A stretch of 64,000 bases of DNA from Chryseobacterium arachidis (GTDB lineage Bacteria > Bacteroidota > Bacteroidia > Flavobacteriales > Weeksellaceae), in NCBI RefSeq assembly GCF_900129245.1, contig NZ_FQUT01000014.1, positions 40,265 to 104,264 on the forward strand, written 5' to 3'. Under the pieces are notes generated by a model. It did not search any database. It was not told the DNA's origin and saw nothing but the letters and a program-made list of their open reading frames with translations. Below, piece after piece: positions 17,126-24,623 of the stretch (positions are counted from its first letter, which is position 1; every line of letters starts with the position of its first letter). The position numbers and the translations under genes were made by a program.

Positions 17126-17701
17126 TTAATTCTTAAGACTGATCGGTATATCATATTTAATGGTCTGAAAAGGAGTCACATCCACTCCATCAATGGTTAT
17201 TTTTTCTGCTTCCAACCCAAATCTCATCGACCAGTCGTATCCTACAAAAAAACCTTTTTGCTTAGCTGCCAACTTTACCACTGTATTTTTCATCACTCCG
17301 TCTACAGGAATCTGAAATGCCAAAACTTTAGGTTCAAAAGTCAATTCTACTACGTTCTGCTCTGCGTTTATTTTAGATTTGAAATTCAATTTATATTCAA
17401 CTTTTCCGATGTGTGCCAAAGCAGTATCGGCTTTTACCGGATCCGTCACTACCGATTTTACAATTTCTCTTAACGGAAAATCCTTAAACGTGACGATGCT
17501 GTCTTTCGTAGCAAAATCAATAATTTTCTCATTATTTTTTCCTCCCTGGCTGGTAATCAGCCTTGCTCTATAGTTTCCGTTCACATCACTCAGCTTCACC
17601 GGAATCGGTTCATATCTTTCATCATTACATGAGATCAGGGAAAACCCTAAAAACACAATTACCGCCACTACAAACCCTTTAAGTACTGTTTGTTTCTTCA
17701 T
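17126..17701 (-). CDS. Lipoprotein, DUF4840-like
   Basis: A 191-residue lipoprotein. The signal peptide ends in a lipobox (FSLISC, Cys about residue 25). The mature part opens with VKLSDVNGNYRARLIT and contains alternating beta strands, which fits the DUF4840 family found in Chryseobacterium and relatives; this family call is from memory of the pattern and is moderate. No enzymatic residues were seen. It lies 99 bases upstream of the sigma-factor gene on the same strand, separated by a hairpin, so it is probably a separate transcript. Confidence 0.75.
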   Translation of the reverse strand: MKKQTVLKGFVVAVIVFLGFSLISCNDERYEPIPVKLSDVNGNYRARLITSQGGKNNEKIIDFATKDSIVTFKDFPLREIVKSVVTDPVKADTALAHIGKVEYKLNFKSKINAEQNVVELTFEPKVLAFQIPVDGVMKNTVVKLAAKQKGFFVGYDWSMRFGLEAEKITIDGVDVTPFQTIKYDIPISLKN

Positions 17702-17858
17702 TATTTTTTAAATTTTTTGCATTAAACATTAATCCTTGAGTACTCACTTATATAAATCCTGTTTTTCAGAAATCTTGCACATGAATTAACAAAAATGTTT
17801 CATAAAATTCATAACTATTTGATTTTTAATAAGAAAAATTTTATATTTTAAAAGCATT

Positions 17859-18072
17859 CTTAGAACTTGTTTAAATTTTTTTAATAAATTTTTTTAGTTC
17901 TTTCTTAATTTTTTCTAATTAAAATAAACTTTGCTTTTTTCTATTAACATTAAGTAATTCAGTTGATTAAGATATGTTCAGTTAAGAAATCAAAAAATTG
18001 ATTTTTATTAAGTTTTTTAAGCTAAATACTCTAATTTCTTAATGTTAAAAGTAAATTTAAACAGACTCTTAG
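17859..18072. mobile_element. MITE-like element, copy 2 (214 bp)
   Basis: Same element as 13744-13964 and in the same orientation, with many small differences. Ends are CTTAGAACTTGTTTAAATTT (17859-17878) and, on the other strand, CTAAGAGTCTGTTTAAATTT (18053-18072), 16 of 20 matching. It ends 15 bases before the -7 box of the gene at 18112, so it probably contributes that gene's -33 region. The remaining part of this gap (17702-17858) shows nothing recognisable. Confidence 0.65.
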
Positions 18073-18086
18073 TTTTAATATTTTAA

Positions 18087-18094
18087 TACATTTG
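18087..18094 (+). promoter_or_regulatory. -7 promoter element (TACATTTG) next to MITE copy 2
   Basis: TAnnTTTG match 17 bases before the ATG at 18112. The -33 region would fall in the right end of the MITE-like element. Confidence 0.45.
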
Positions 18095-18111
18095 TTAAAA
18101 CCTATTTTAAG

Positions 18112-18621
18112 ATGAATTTCGAACAAATAAATTTGCATCTTGCTGCGTATAAAGAGAATAACCAGATCATTGATGCGGCAAAGTTTTTACTTTATTCTTT
18201 TGATCTTGAGCATGATAATTTTGCAGGATTCGGCTTTAGACCGGAACTTTCGGCAGATTCTCTGTTGTTAACAGCTGAAGGCGAACTGGGAAAACCACAA
18301 ATGGTAATGATTCCCAAAAATTTGTTTGATTTTGATCTGAAATTAGTTTTAAATATGGTGGCTCACGAAATGCTTCATGTAAGGCAGAAAGCTCCCGGGC
18401 AGGTAATTGAAGACAAAAATGAGCGGGAATTTCAGGCGTATTATGAAATGCTTTACCATAAAGTTTTCCCACAGATTCCCGAACTTTCAGATTTCTATAA
18501 AATAGCCTTCGGAAGCAAAGCATTGGAATATTACAAAAGAATGGGCGAAAACTCTGAACTTCAACACAAATACGCAGAACAGAAAACAGAAGTAGAACAA
18601 TTAATCAACTCATTATCATGA
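18112..18621 (+). CDS. HExxH-containing protein, possible zinc metalloprotease
   Basis: A 169-residue cytoplasmic protein with MVAHEMLHVRQ (His85, Glu86, His89), the HExxH zinc-binding and catalytic signature, and an acidic EDKNEREFQAYYE stretch about 15 residues later that could supply the third ligand (NEREFQAYYE). No signal peptide or membrane helix. The family was not recognised. It begins a tight operon with csaA (four-base ATGA overlap), an exonuclease gene and a Fe-S assembly gene. Function unknown; metalloprotease is inferred from the motif only. Confidence 0.8.
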   Translation: MNFEQINLHLAAYKENNQIIDAAKFLLYSFDLEHDNFAGFGFRPELSADSLLLTAEGELGKPQMVMIPKNLFDFDLKLVLNMVAHEMLHVRQKAPGQVIEDKNEREFQAYYEMLYHKVFPQIPELSDFYKIAFGSKALEYYKRMGENSELQHKYAEQKTEVEQLINSLS

Positions 18622-18965
18622 CAATAAAACCCGAAATCTCATGGGCAGATTTTGAAAAACTGGATATAAGAACAGGAACCATCATTTCAGTAAACGATTT
18701 TGAAAAGGCCAGAAACCCATCCTACCAGTTAGAAATAGATTTTGGAGACTTGGGAATTAAAAAATCTTCGGCACAAATCACTTCATTGTATGGGAAAGAA
18801 GAGCTGATTGGGAAACAGATTTTAGCGGTTGTTAATTTTCCTAAAAAGCAGATTGCCAATTTCTTCAGCGAATGCCTGGTTTTGGGAGTTTATGGAGAAG
18901 ACTCAAAGGATGTTACTCTTATAACGCCTTCATTATCTACAAAAAATGGGTTGCAAGTAGGATAG
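18618..18965 (+). CDS. csaA: tRNA-binding protein CsaA
   Basis: A 115-residue OB-fold protein of the Trbp111/CsaA class. The opening SWADFEKLDIRTGTIISV, the FGDLGIKKSSAQIT segment and GKQILAVVNFPKKQIANFFSE match the family. It binds tRNA as a dimer and has been given export-chaperone-like activity in Bacillus. Length is normal. Translationally coupled to the upstream HExxH gene through ATGA. Confidence 0.92.
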   Translation: MTIKPEISWADFEKLDIRTGTIISVNDFEKARNPSYQLEIDFGDLGIKKSSAQITSLYGKEELIGKQILAVVNFPKKQIANFFSECLVLGVYGEDSKDVTLITPSLSTKNGLQVG

Positions 18966-18990
18966 CTTATAATTTAATTCATATAAACAA

Positions 18991-19695
18991 ATGATAAAAA
19001 ACATCCCTTTAGAAAGAGTCTTATTCATAGATATAGAAACTGTTCCCGGTTTTGAATCCTGGGAAAGTTTATCTGAAACCGAGCAAATGCTTTGGGATAA
19101 AAAAACAAGATTTCAGAGAAAAGATGAAATTTCTGCAGAAGAATTTTACCCTGAACGGGCAGGAATTATGGCCGAATTCGGAAAAATAGTCTGCATTACC
19201 ATCGGCATGCTTGAAAAGAACGACACTCTGAAAATTAAAAGCTTTGCTGATGATGATGAAAAGAAAATGTTGATGGAATTTGGGGAAATTTTTAACAGTC
19301 CGAGACTTCGGGATGTTATTCTTTGTGCTCACAACGGAAAAGAATTCGACTTCCCGTGGATTGCAAGAAGATATTTAATCAATGGCATTATGCCGCCTAT
19401 TCCATTCCAGATGTTCGGAAAAAAGCCTTGGGAAATTCCGCATCTGGATACCATGGAACTGTGGAAATTCGGGGATTATAAAAGTTTTATCTCCCTGGAA
19501 CTTCTGGCTCATGTTTTCGGAATCCCTACTCCGAAAGATGATATCGACGGCTCAATGGTTTCATCAATTTACTACATAGAGAAAGACTTGCAAAGAATAG
19601 TTGACTATTGTGAAAAAGATGTCTTAACTTTGGCAAATGTTTTCCGACGCATGCGTCAGGAAGATTTATTGAAAAGGTACATCAATTTAGATTAA
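18991..19695 (+). CDS. Predicted 3'-5' exonuclease, DEDDy type (RNase H fold)
   Basis: A 234-residue protein of the PolB-like exonuclease family. ExoI motif FIDIETVPG (Asp14, Glu16), ExoII region CAHNGKEFDFPWIARRY (about 112-128), and ExoIII with YCEKDVLTLANVF (Tyr and Asp near 208-213) are all present, so the catalytic acidic set looks complete. It likely trims DNA or RNA 3' ends; the substrate is not known. Third gene of the operon, 25 bases after csaA and three bases before the MIP18-like gene. Confidence 0.9.
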   Translation: MIKNIPLERVLFIDIETVPGFESWESLSETEQMLWDKKTRFQRKDEISAEEFYPERAGIMAEFGKIVCITIGMLEKNDTLKIKSFADDDEKKMLMEFGEIFNSPRLRDVILCAHNGKEFDFPWIARRYLINGIMPPIPFQMFGKKPWEIPHLDTMELWKFGDYKSFISLELLAHVFGIPTPKDDIDGSMVSSIYYIEKDLQRIVDYCEKDVLTLANVFRRMRQEDLLKRYINLD

Positions 19696-19698
19696 AAA

Positions 19699-20025
19699 AT
19701 GAAATTTACAGACGATCAGATTGCTGACATCGGTGAGGAAATCATCGGTGTTTTAAAAACTGTTTATGACCCGGAAATCCCCGTAGATATTTACGAGTTG
19801 GGACTGGTGTATGATGTTCAGATTTCCGATGATGCGGACGTTAAAATTATCATGACCCTTACAACTCCCAACTGCCCCGTTGCCGAAACACTGCCACAGG
19901 AGGTAAAAGATAAAGTGGCCGAAGTGGAAAATGTGAAAAGCGTTGATCTTGAGCTTACTTTTGAACCTAGCTGGAATAAAGACATGATGAGCGAAGAAGC
20001 TAAGTTCGAGCTTGGAATGCTGTAG
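19699..20025 (+). CDS. MIP18/SufT-like Fe-S cluster assembly protein (DUF59)
   Basis: A 108-residue DUF59 protein. Family blocks are VYDPEIPVDIYELGLVYDV (about residues 20-38) and MTLTTPNCPVAETLPQEV (54-71), the latter with the conserved cysteine. Such proteins help mature iron-sulfur proteins with the SUF system (SufT/PaaD/MIP18 group). Last gene of the four-gene operon that starts at 18112; a terminator follows at 20115. Confidence 0.92.
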   Translation: MKFTDDQIADIGEEIIGVLKTVYDPEIPVDIYELGLVYDVQISDDADVKIIMTLTTPNCPVAETLPQEVKDKVAEVENVKSVDLELTFEPSWNKDMMSEEAKFELGML

Positions 20026-20114
20026 CAACAAAGACAATTCGGAAACACAGTATTGTAAGACTTTCTAAAGCTGCAATACAATCAATAATAATTTAATATC
20101 ACTATTAGATAATG

Positions 20115-20142
20115 GCTGTTCTATTCCGGAGCAGCTTTTTTT
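20115..20142 (+). terminator. Terminator of the 18112-20025 operon
   Basis: Stem GCTGTTC / GAGCAGC with a seven-base loop, then TTTTTTT. Confidence 0.75.
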
Positions 20143-20206
20143 ATTTCCGTTATTTCCCTATGCACAAAATAGTAAAATCACTGTTACATACATAGTTATG
20201 ATACTC

Positions 20207-20214
20207 TAATTTTG
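20207..20214 (+). promoter_or_regulatory. -7 promoter element (TAATTTTG) before a 28-codon frame
   Basis: TAnnTTTG match 18 bases before the ATG at 20233. No TTG in the -33 region; TTA lies 20 bases upstream. Confidence 0.4.
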
Positions 20215-20232
20215 GTTTCAGAAATCAACAGT

Positions 20233-20319
20233 ATGAAAACAAATAAAGTAATTGTATCGTTTAAGAACGGAAGCGTTCACTGGAAATCAATGCTTTCAAA
20301 ATATATTTCGAAGGCCTAA
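20233..20319 (+). CDS. Possible 28-residue small protein (or small RNA)
   Basis: A 28-codon frame beginning MKTNKVIVSFKNGSVHWK, lying alone between two terminators with its own -7 box 18 bases upstream and a terminator 44 bases downstream. The peptide is basic, without a signal or membrane helix. The complete transcription-unit layout suggests a real product of about 180 nucleotides, but it could be a non-coding RNA. No family recognised. Confidence 0.4.
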   Translation: MKTNKVIVSFKNGSVHWKSMLSKYISKA

Positions 20320-20362
20320 GCATTACAAAATAATCTTATAAAACTAATAACCAATTATATCC

Positions 20363-20396
20363 AAGCTTCCTGAGATCCGTTCTTCGGGAGCTTTTA
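20363..20396 (+). terminator. Terminator after the 28-codon frame
   Basis: Imperfect stem AAGCTTCCTGA / TTCGGGAGCTT followed by TT. It sits at the end of the convergent sulfurtransferase gene and may serve both. Confidence 0.55.
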
Positions 20397-21248
20397 TATT
20401 TCTTTTGCAATTTCTTTCCCTTCCCTCCTGCCCCACTCGCTCCACGAACCAACATACAGATGGGGAATTTCAAAACCTGCATAATCTAATGCTAAAATGG
20501 TATGGCAAGCCGTAACACCCGAACCGCAGTGAATAATTAAATTTTTCGGTTTGCCTTCAAGAAACTTCGCATATTTTTCCTTCACTATTTCAGGGGAAAG
20601 AAAATGACCGTTTTCATCCAGATTTTCAGAAAAAGGAATATTGATCGCTCCAGGAATGTGTCCGGCAACTAAATCTATCGGCTCAGATTCTCCTTTATAA
20701 CGATAAGCATCTCTTACATCAATCACCGTTGAATATTGGTTTGTTAATTCATTTTCAACACGTTCCAAAGACGAAACAGAAAGAAGCCAATTGTCTTTTT
20801 TAATACTTTCAGCTGTATCGAAAATTTCTTCACCCGAAGAAAATTCCAGATTCTGTTTTTCAGCATTCTGAAAACCACCATCCAAAACCTGAACATTTTT
20901 AAGACCAAAAGACCTCAGCATCCACCAGGCTCTTGCCGCCGCGTTGGAACCGTTTTTATCGTCATAAACAACAACATGAGAATCAATAGAAATTCCTAAA
21001 TCGGAAAGTGTTTTTGCAAATTTTTCAAGACTTGGAAGCGGATGTCTTCCCCCAAAAGCTGCGTCTTCACCAATTTCAGCCAGATCTTTATCCAAATCAA
21101 TAAACCTTGCCCCTTTGATATGCTTATTCAAATAATTTTGATGAACATTTTTCCCGACTCTTGCATCTAAAATGATGAGATTTTCGGTAGATTTTTTTTT
21201 AAGTTCAGATGGGGTAATTATTGGTGACATTTTGTTGGCTTTTTGCAT
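20394..21248 (-). CDS. Thiosulfate/3-mercaptopyruvate sulfurtransferase
   Basis: A 284-residue protein of two rhodanese domains. The first is inactive-like (about residues 8-130, ILDARVGKN...VVVYDDKNGSNAAARAWWML). The second (about 150-280) carries the active-site loop HCGSGVTACHT, whose CGSGVTA form is typical of 3-mercaptopyruvate sulfurtransferases. It transfers sulfur to a thiol acceptor or cyanide. The start may instead be the second ATG (21230, MSPIITPSEL). Preceded by a small GGCTAAAGCC repeat region. Confidence 0.92.
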   Translation of the reverse strand: MQKANKMSPIITPSELKKKSTENLIILDARVGKNVHQNYLNKHIKGARFIDLDKDLAEIGEDAAFGGRHPLPSLEKFAKTLSDLGISIDSHVVVYDDKNGSNAAARAWWMLRSFGLKNVQVLDGGFQNAEKQNLEFSSGEEIFDTAESIKKDNWLLSVSSLERVENELTNQYSTVIDVRDAYRYKGESEPIDLVAGHIPGAINIPFSENLDENGHFLSPEIVKEKYAKFLEGKPKNLIIHCGSGVTACHTILALDYAGFEIPHLYVGSWSEWGRREGKEIAKEI

Positions 21249-21263
21249 AATTTAAAATATGTT

Positions 21264-21312
21264 TTGGCTAAAGCCAATTTGAACCTTGAAAAGTAAAGCG
21301 GGCTAAAGTCCG
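21264..21312. repeat. Pair of small GGCTAAAGCC palindromes
   Basis: TTGGCTAAAGCCAA at 21264-21277 and CGGGCTAAAGTCCG at 21299-21312. Two related mini-palindromes 21 bases apart, typical of dispersed intergenic repeats in this group of bacteria. Confidence 0.45.
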
Positions 21313-21331
21313 ATCTTATTCACTAAAAATT

Positions 21332-21359
21332 AAAACCTCAGAGAATTTCTAAGGTTTTA
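21332..21359 (-). terminator. Terminator of the OsmC-family gene
   Basis: Minus-strand stem AAAACCTTAGA / CTGAGGTTTT followed by AATTTTT. Confidence 0.6.
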
Positions 21360-21366
21360 AAATATT

Positions 21367-21768
21367 TTATTGATAAATGAAAATCATGGTCTGTACCAGA
21401 TTTGGATGAAGACTTTTCGCAACCGGGCAATTATGTGCTGTTTCTTCTATAAAAGCTCTCTCCTTATCGGAAAACGAATCTGAAAACACAAAATTGCACA
21501 CAATTTCGCCAATTCTTCTCGGTTCCCCTTTCATAATTTTTTGAAGAGTACAGTAAGCGCCGTCAATGTTGATATTTTTTTCTTTACCCAAAATCGCAAT
21601 GGTGGTAAGTGCACATTCGGCTAAAGAAGTCGCACACAAATCCGTAGGTGAAAATTTTTCGCCTTTCCCATGATTATCTGTCGGAGCATCACTTTCAATA
21701 ATGGTTCCGGATTGTAAATGCTCTGCGGAACATCTTAAATCACCTGTATATGTTATTTTTGAAGTCAT
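21367..21768 (-). CDS. OsmC family protein
   Basis: A 133-residue OsmC/Ohr fold protein. DNHGKGEKFSPTDLCATSLAECALTTIAILGK (about 31-62) contains the first peroxidatic cysteine, and VEETAHNCPVAKSLHPN (about 104-120) the second. These two cysteines reduce organic hydroperoxides in the family; this member is of the YhfA-like group, with an N-terminal acidic insert. Located 40 bases downstream of the HMG-CoA lyase gene on the same strand. Confidence 0.9.
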   Translation of the reverse strand: MTSKITYTGDLRCSAEHLQSGTIIESDAPTDNHGKGEKFSPTDLCATSLAECALTTIAILGKEKNINIDGAYCTLQKIMKGEPRRIGEIVCNFVFSDSFSDKERAFIEETAHNCPVAKSLHPNLVQTMIFIYQ

Positions 21769-21808
21769 TTTTATTTAATTTTAATTAAAAATTTAAAGAG
21801 ACTATGTC

Positions 21809-22657
21809 TTAAAAATGAAAAATATCTTTCGCTTTGTTGTAAGAACTTTCGAAGTTTAGCAAATTCAGTTTATGCCCTGTTTTTTCTACACTCATAAAAT
21901 TGATGACCTGCTCTGTCGGCATATTTCCTACCAAATCATCTTTTGCCATTGGGCAGCCGCCAATGCCCTTAATCGCACTGTCGAATCTTGTACAACCCTG
22001 ATCATAGGCAGCCTTTAATTTTGAATAAGAATCTTCGTAACGGTTATGGAAATGCGCCCCGAAATTGATCTCAGAATATTTTGAAGGTATTTTATTAAAT
22101 AAAAGAGAAATTGTTTCAGGCGTTGCAACTCCCGTTGTATCAGAAAGTAAGACATCCTTAATTCCAATTTCTGAAAACCGCTGAGCCCAGAAATCTACAT
22201 CTTCCCATTTCCACATTTCTCCGTAAGGATTTCCGAAAGCCATAGAGAAATAAATATTCAGCTGCCTTTTTTCACTTTTTACAAGTTCAAACATCCTGAT
22301 AATTTCATTAAAAGCTTCCTCCTGACTTTTATTGGTATTCCTATGCTGGAATGTTTCAGAGATCGAAAACGGAAAGCCGATAATATCCACCGACTGATGT
22401 TTTAATGCTTTTTCAGCTCCCCGGTAATTCGCAACAATCGCGGAAACCTTGGTTTTGGAACGGGATTTATCAATATTTTCGGCAACCTCAGCAGAGTCGG
22501 CCATTTGGGGAATTGCTTTCGGAGATACAAAACTTAGACAATCCAGTACATCAAAACCAACATCCATCAGAGAGTTGATATAATCTATTTTTTGGCCGGT
22601 CGGGATAAATTCTCCCCAACCCTGCATTGCATCACGCGGACATTCAGTAAGAAACAT
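21809..22657 (-). CDS. Hydroxymethylglutaryl-CoA lyase
   Basis: A 282-residue TIM-barrel enzyme of the HMG-CoA lyase/DRE-metallolyase family. It has TECPRDAMQGW at the start (metal and substrate Asp/Arg), SFVSPKAIPQMADS (about 41-54), the FGAHFHNRYEDS metal-binding His pair and GIGGCPMAKDDLVGN (about 236-250) with the active-site cysteine. It cleaves HMG-CoA to acetoacetate and acetyl-CoA in leucine breakdown. The frame continues seven codons to a TTG, but a TATATTTG promoter box overlaps that codon, so the ATG at 22657 is taken. Confidence 0.92.
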   Translation of the reverse strand: MFLTECPRDAMQGWGEFIPTGQKIDYINSLMDVGFDVLDCLSFVSPKAIPQMADSAEVAENIDKSRSKTKVSAIVANYRGAEKALKHQSVDIIGFPFSISETFQHRNTNKSQEEAFNEIIRMFELVKSEKRQLNIYFSMAFGNPYGEMWKWEDVDFWAQRFSEIGIKDVLLSDTTGVATPETISLLFNKIPSKYSEINFGAHFHNRYEDSYSKLKAAYDQGCTRFDSAIKGIGGCPMAKDDLVGNMPTEQVINFMSVEKTGHKLNLLNFESSYNKAKDIFHF

Positions 22658-22675
22658 TTTTACTTTAGATTTTCT

Positions 22676-22683
22676 CAAATATA
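22676..22683 (-). promoter_or_regulatory. -7 promoter element (TATATTTG) of HMG-CoA lyase gene
   Basis: TAnnTTTG on the minus strand, 18 bases before the ATG at 22657. It overlaps the alternative TTG. Confidence 0.5.
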
Positions 22684-22816
22684 ATAAAACTAAACAATTT
22701 AGTCTGTATAAGATGTAAATCTAACATTAATTTGATTCTCAAACATTTATATCCGATTTAAAATTTCAATACCTTATATTAGGTTTCAAATAAATAATTC
22801 GGAGCTTCAAAATTCT

Positions 22817-22824
22817 TAACTTTG
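22817..22824 (+). promoter_or_regulatory. -7 promoter element (TAACTTTG) of pepT
   Basis: TAnnTTTG followed by C, 18 bases before the ATG at 22843. It contains the alternative upstream TTG codon, which is therefore unlikely to be a start. Confidence 0.5.
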
Positions 22825-22842
22825 CCAAAATTTATATCAATA

Positions 22843-24090
22843 ATGAGCACGATAGAATTCAACCCATTGTGGAAAGAAAAACTACTGAACCGTTTTCTTA
22901 ATTATGTAAAAATATATTCAACCAGCGATGCTGAAAGCGAAACAACTCCATCTACAGAAAGACAATGGGACATCGCCAACTATATTGTGGAAGAGCTGAA
23001 AACGATCGGTCTTGAAGAGGTTTCAATTGATGACAACGGTTACATTATGGGCTACGTTCCTTCAAATCTTGAAAGCAATGACAAGCCTACCATTGGGTTT
23101 ATTTCGCATTATGATACTTCACCGGATTTCAGTGGCGAAAATGTAAAGCCACAGGTTTGGGAAAATTATGACGGGGGTGATCTGGTTTTAAATCAAACCA
23201 CTGGATTTACTTTATCTCCATCAAAATTTGAAAGTTTAAAAAAATATATCGGTCAGACTTTAATTACGACTGACGGAAATACGCTTTTGGGAGCAGACGA
23301 CAAAGCCGGTTGCGCGGAAATCGTGACGGCTGCGGAATATTTAATCGCTCACCCTGAAATAAAGCATGGAAGAATTGCTGTTGGATTCACACCTGATGAA
23401 GAAATCGGGAGAGGTGCACATAAATTTGATGTGGCAAAATTCGGAGCAGAATTCGCTTATACTATGGACGGTGGTGAAGTGGGAGAATTGGAATATGAAA
23501 ACTTTAACGCAGCCGGCGCTGTGGTAAAAATCCATGGATTGAGTGTTCACCCGGGTTATGCGTACGGAAAAATGGTCAATGCTGTTCTTTTAGCTTCTGA
23601 ATTTGCACAATCTCTTCCTGCAAATGAAACTCCGGCTACGACGAAAGGGTTTGACGGATTTTATCATTTAATGGATTTGAACGCGGATATCTCTGAAGCG
23701 AAATTGCAATACATCATCCGTGATCACGATGCTGAAAAGTTTGAGGCAAGAAAGAAATTCATGGAAGAAAAAGTTGCGGAATTTAATGCAAAACATGGTG
23801 AAGGAACTGCCGAAATTGAAATCAAAGAGCAATACAGAAACATGAAACAGCAGTTTGAAGGAAAAATGCACATCATTGATCTTGCGGCGGCGGCAATGAA
23901 AGAAGCGGGAATCGAGCCGAAAATTAAAGCCATCCGAGGGGGAACAGACGGCGCACAATTATCTTACATGGGACTTCCTTGTCCGAATATTTTTGCCGGA
24001 GGAATTAATTTCCATGGACCTTATGAATATGTTGCTTTAGAAAGTATGGAGAAGGCAATGGAGGTGATTTTAAATATTGCGAAAGCGTAA
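22843..24090 (+). CDS. pepT: Peptidase T (tripeptide aminopeptidase)
   Basis: A 415-residue M20B metallopeptidase that removes N-terminal residues from tripeptides in the cytoplasm. Zinc ligands and catalytic residues are visible: FISHYDTSPDF (His, Asp), LLGADDKAGCAE (bridging Asp), TPDEEIGRGAH (catalytic Glu and zinc Glu), YTMDGGEVGELEYE (Asp), and the C-terminal GGINFHGPYEY (His). The lid domain lies between about residues 200 and 320. Start chosen at 22843 because the promoter box occupies the longer frame. A terminator follows at 24115. Confidence 0.95.
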   Translation: MSTIEFNPLWKEKLLNRFLNYVKIYSTSDAESETTPSTERQWDIANYIVEELKTIGLEEVSIDDNGYIMGYVPSNLESNDKPTIGFISHYDTSPDFSGENVKPQVWENYDGGDLVLNQTTGFTLSPSKFESLKKYIGQTLITTDGNTLLGADDKAGCAEIVTAAEYLIAHPEIKHGRIAVGFTPDEEIGRGAHKFDVAKFGAEFAYTMDGGEVGELEYENFNAAGAVVKIHGLSVHPGYAYGKMVNAVLLASEFAQSLPANETPATTKGFDGFYHLMDLNADISEAKLQYIIRDHDAEKFEARKKFMEEKVAEFNAKHGEGTAEIEIKEQYRNMKQQFEGKMHIIDLAAAAMKEAGIEPKIKAIRGGTDGAQLSYMGLPCPNIFAGGINFHGPYEYVALESMEKAMEVILNIAKA

Positions 24091-24114
24091 AAAACTATCT
24101 TTATATAAGCAAAA

Positions 24115-24142
24115 AAGGCTGTCTTTGAGGCAGTCTTTTTTA
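24115..24142 (+). terminator. Terminator of pepT
   Basis: Stem AAGGCTGTC / GGCAGTCTT (with G-T pairs), then TTTT. Confidence 0.65.
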
Positions 24143-24265
24143 TTTATGATAATCTAAAGTGATATTTATAGACATAAAAAATCGAATCATTTACAAATTA
24201 ATTCTTAACTTTTGAGAATTAAAGGTCTTATTTTTGAAAACAAACTACAAAACAAAAAATTTAAA

Positions 24266-24553
24266 ATGAAAAAGAGATTATATTCAGCGGCAGTGATTCT
24301 TTTATTTGGAATCGGTGTATCTGCACAAAAAACAAATTCAGTAAAGCAAGAGATAAAAAAAGATGCTAAAACCGTAGGTAAGGCTGCTAAAGATGGTGCA
24401 GAATGGACCGGCAAAACGGCTGAAAAAGGGTATGACGCCACAAAAAAAGGGGTAACAAACGCAACGAAATGGACTAAGAAAACAGCTAAGAAAGGAGCAA
24501 AAGCAGTAGATAAAACCTACAAGGATGTGAAAGCAGATATTAAAAAAGATTAA
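24266..24553 (+). CDS. Small secreted Lys/Ala/Thr-rich helical protein
   Basis: A 95-residue protein. The ATG at 24266 is preferred over an upstream one because it gives a clean signal peptide (MKKRLYSAAVILLF...GVSAQ, about 20 residues). The mature part is made of 11-residue-like helical repeats rich in Lys, Ala, Thr and Gly (DAKTVGKAAKDGAEWTGKTA, and KGVTNATKWTKKTAKKG), resembling LEA-like or YtxH-type amphipathic helices. Function unknown; a stress-protective or nucleic-acid/membrane-binding role is conceivable. A strong terminator follows. Confidence 0.7.
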   Translation: MKKRLYSAAVILLFGIGVSAQKTNSVKQEIKKDAKTVGKAAKDGAEWTGKTAEKGYDATKKGVTNATKWTKKTAKKGAKAVDKTYKDVKADIKKD

Positions 24554-24574
24554 TCACAGAAAAAACATATACTA

Positions 24575-24604
24575 AAAAACCACCGCCATTGCAGTGGTTT
24601 TTTT
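24575..24604 (+). terminator. Terminator of the small helical protein gene
   Basis: Stem AAACCACCGC / GCAGTGGTTT, short loop, then T's. Confidence 0.75.
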
Positions 24605-24623
24605 ATTGATATCTAAAAATAAT

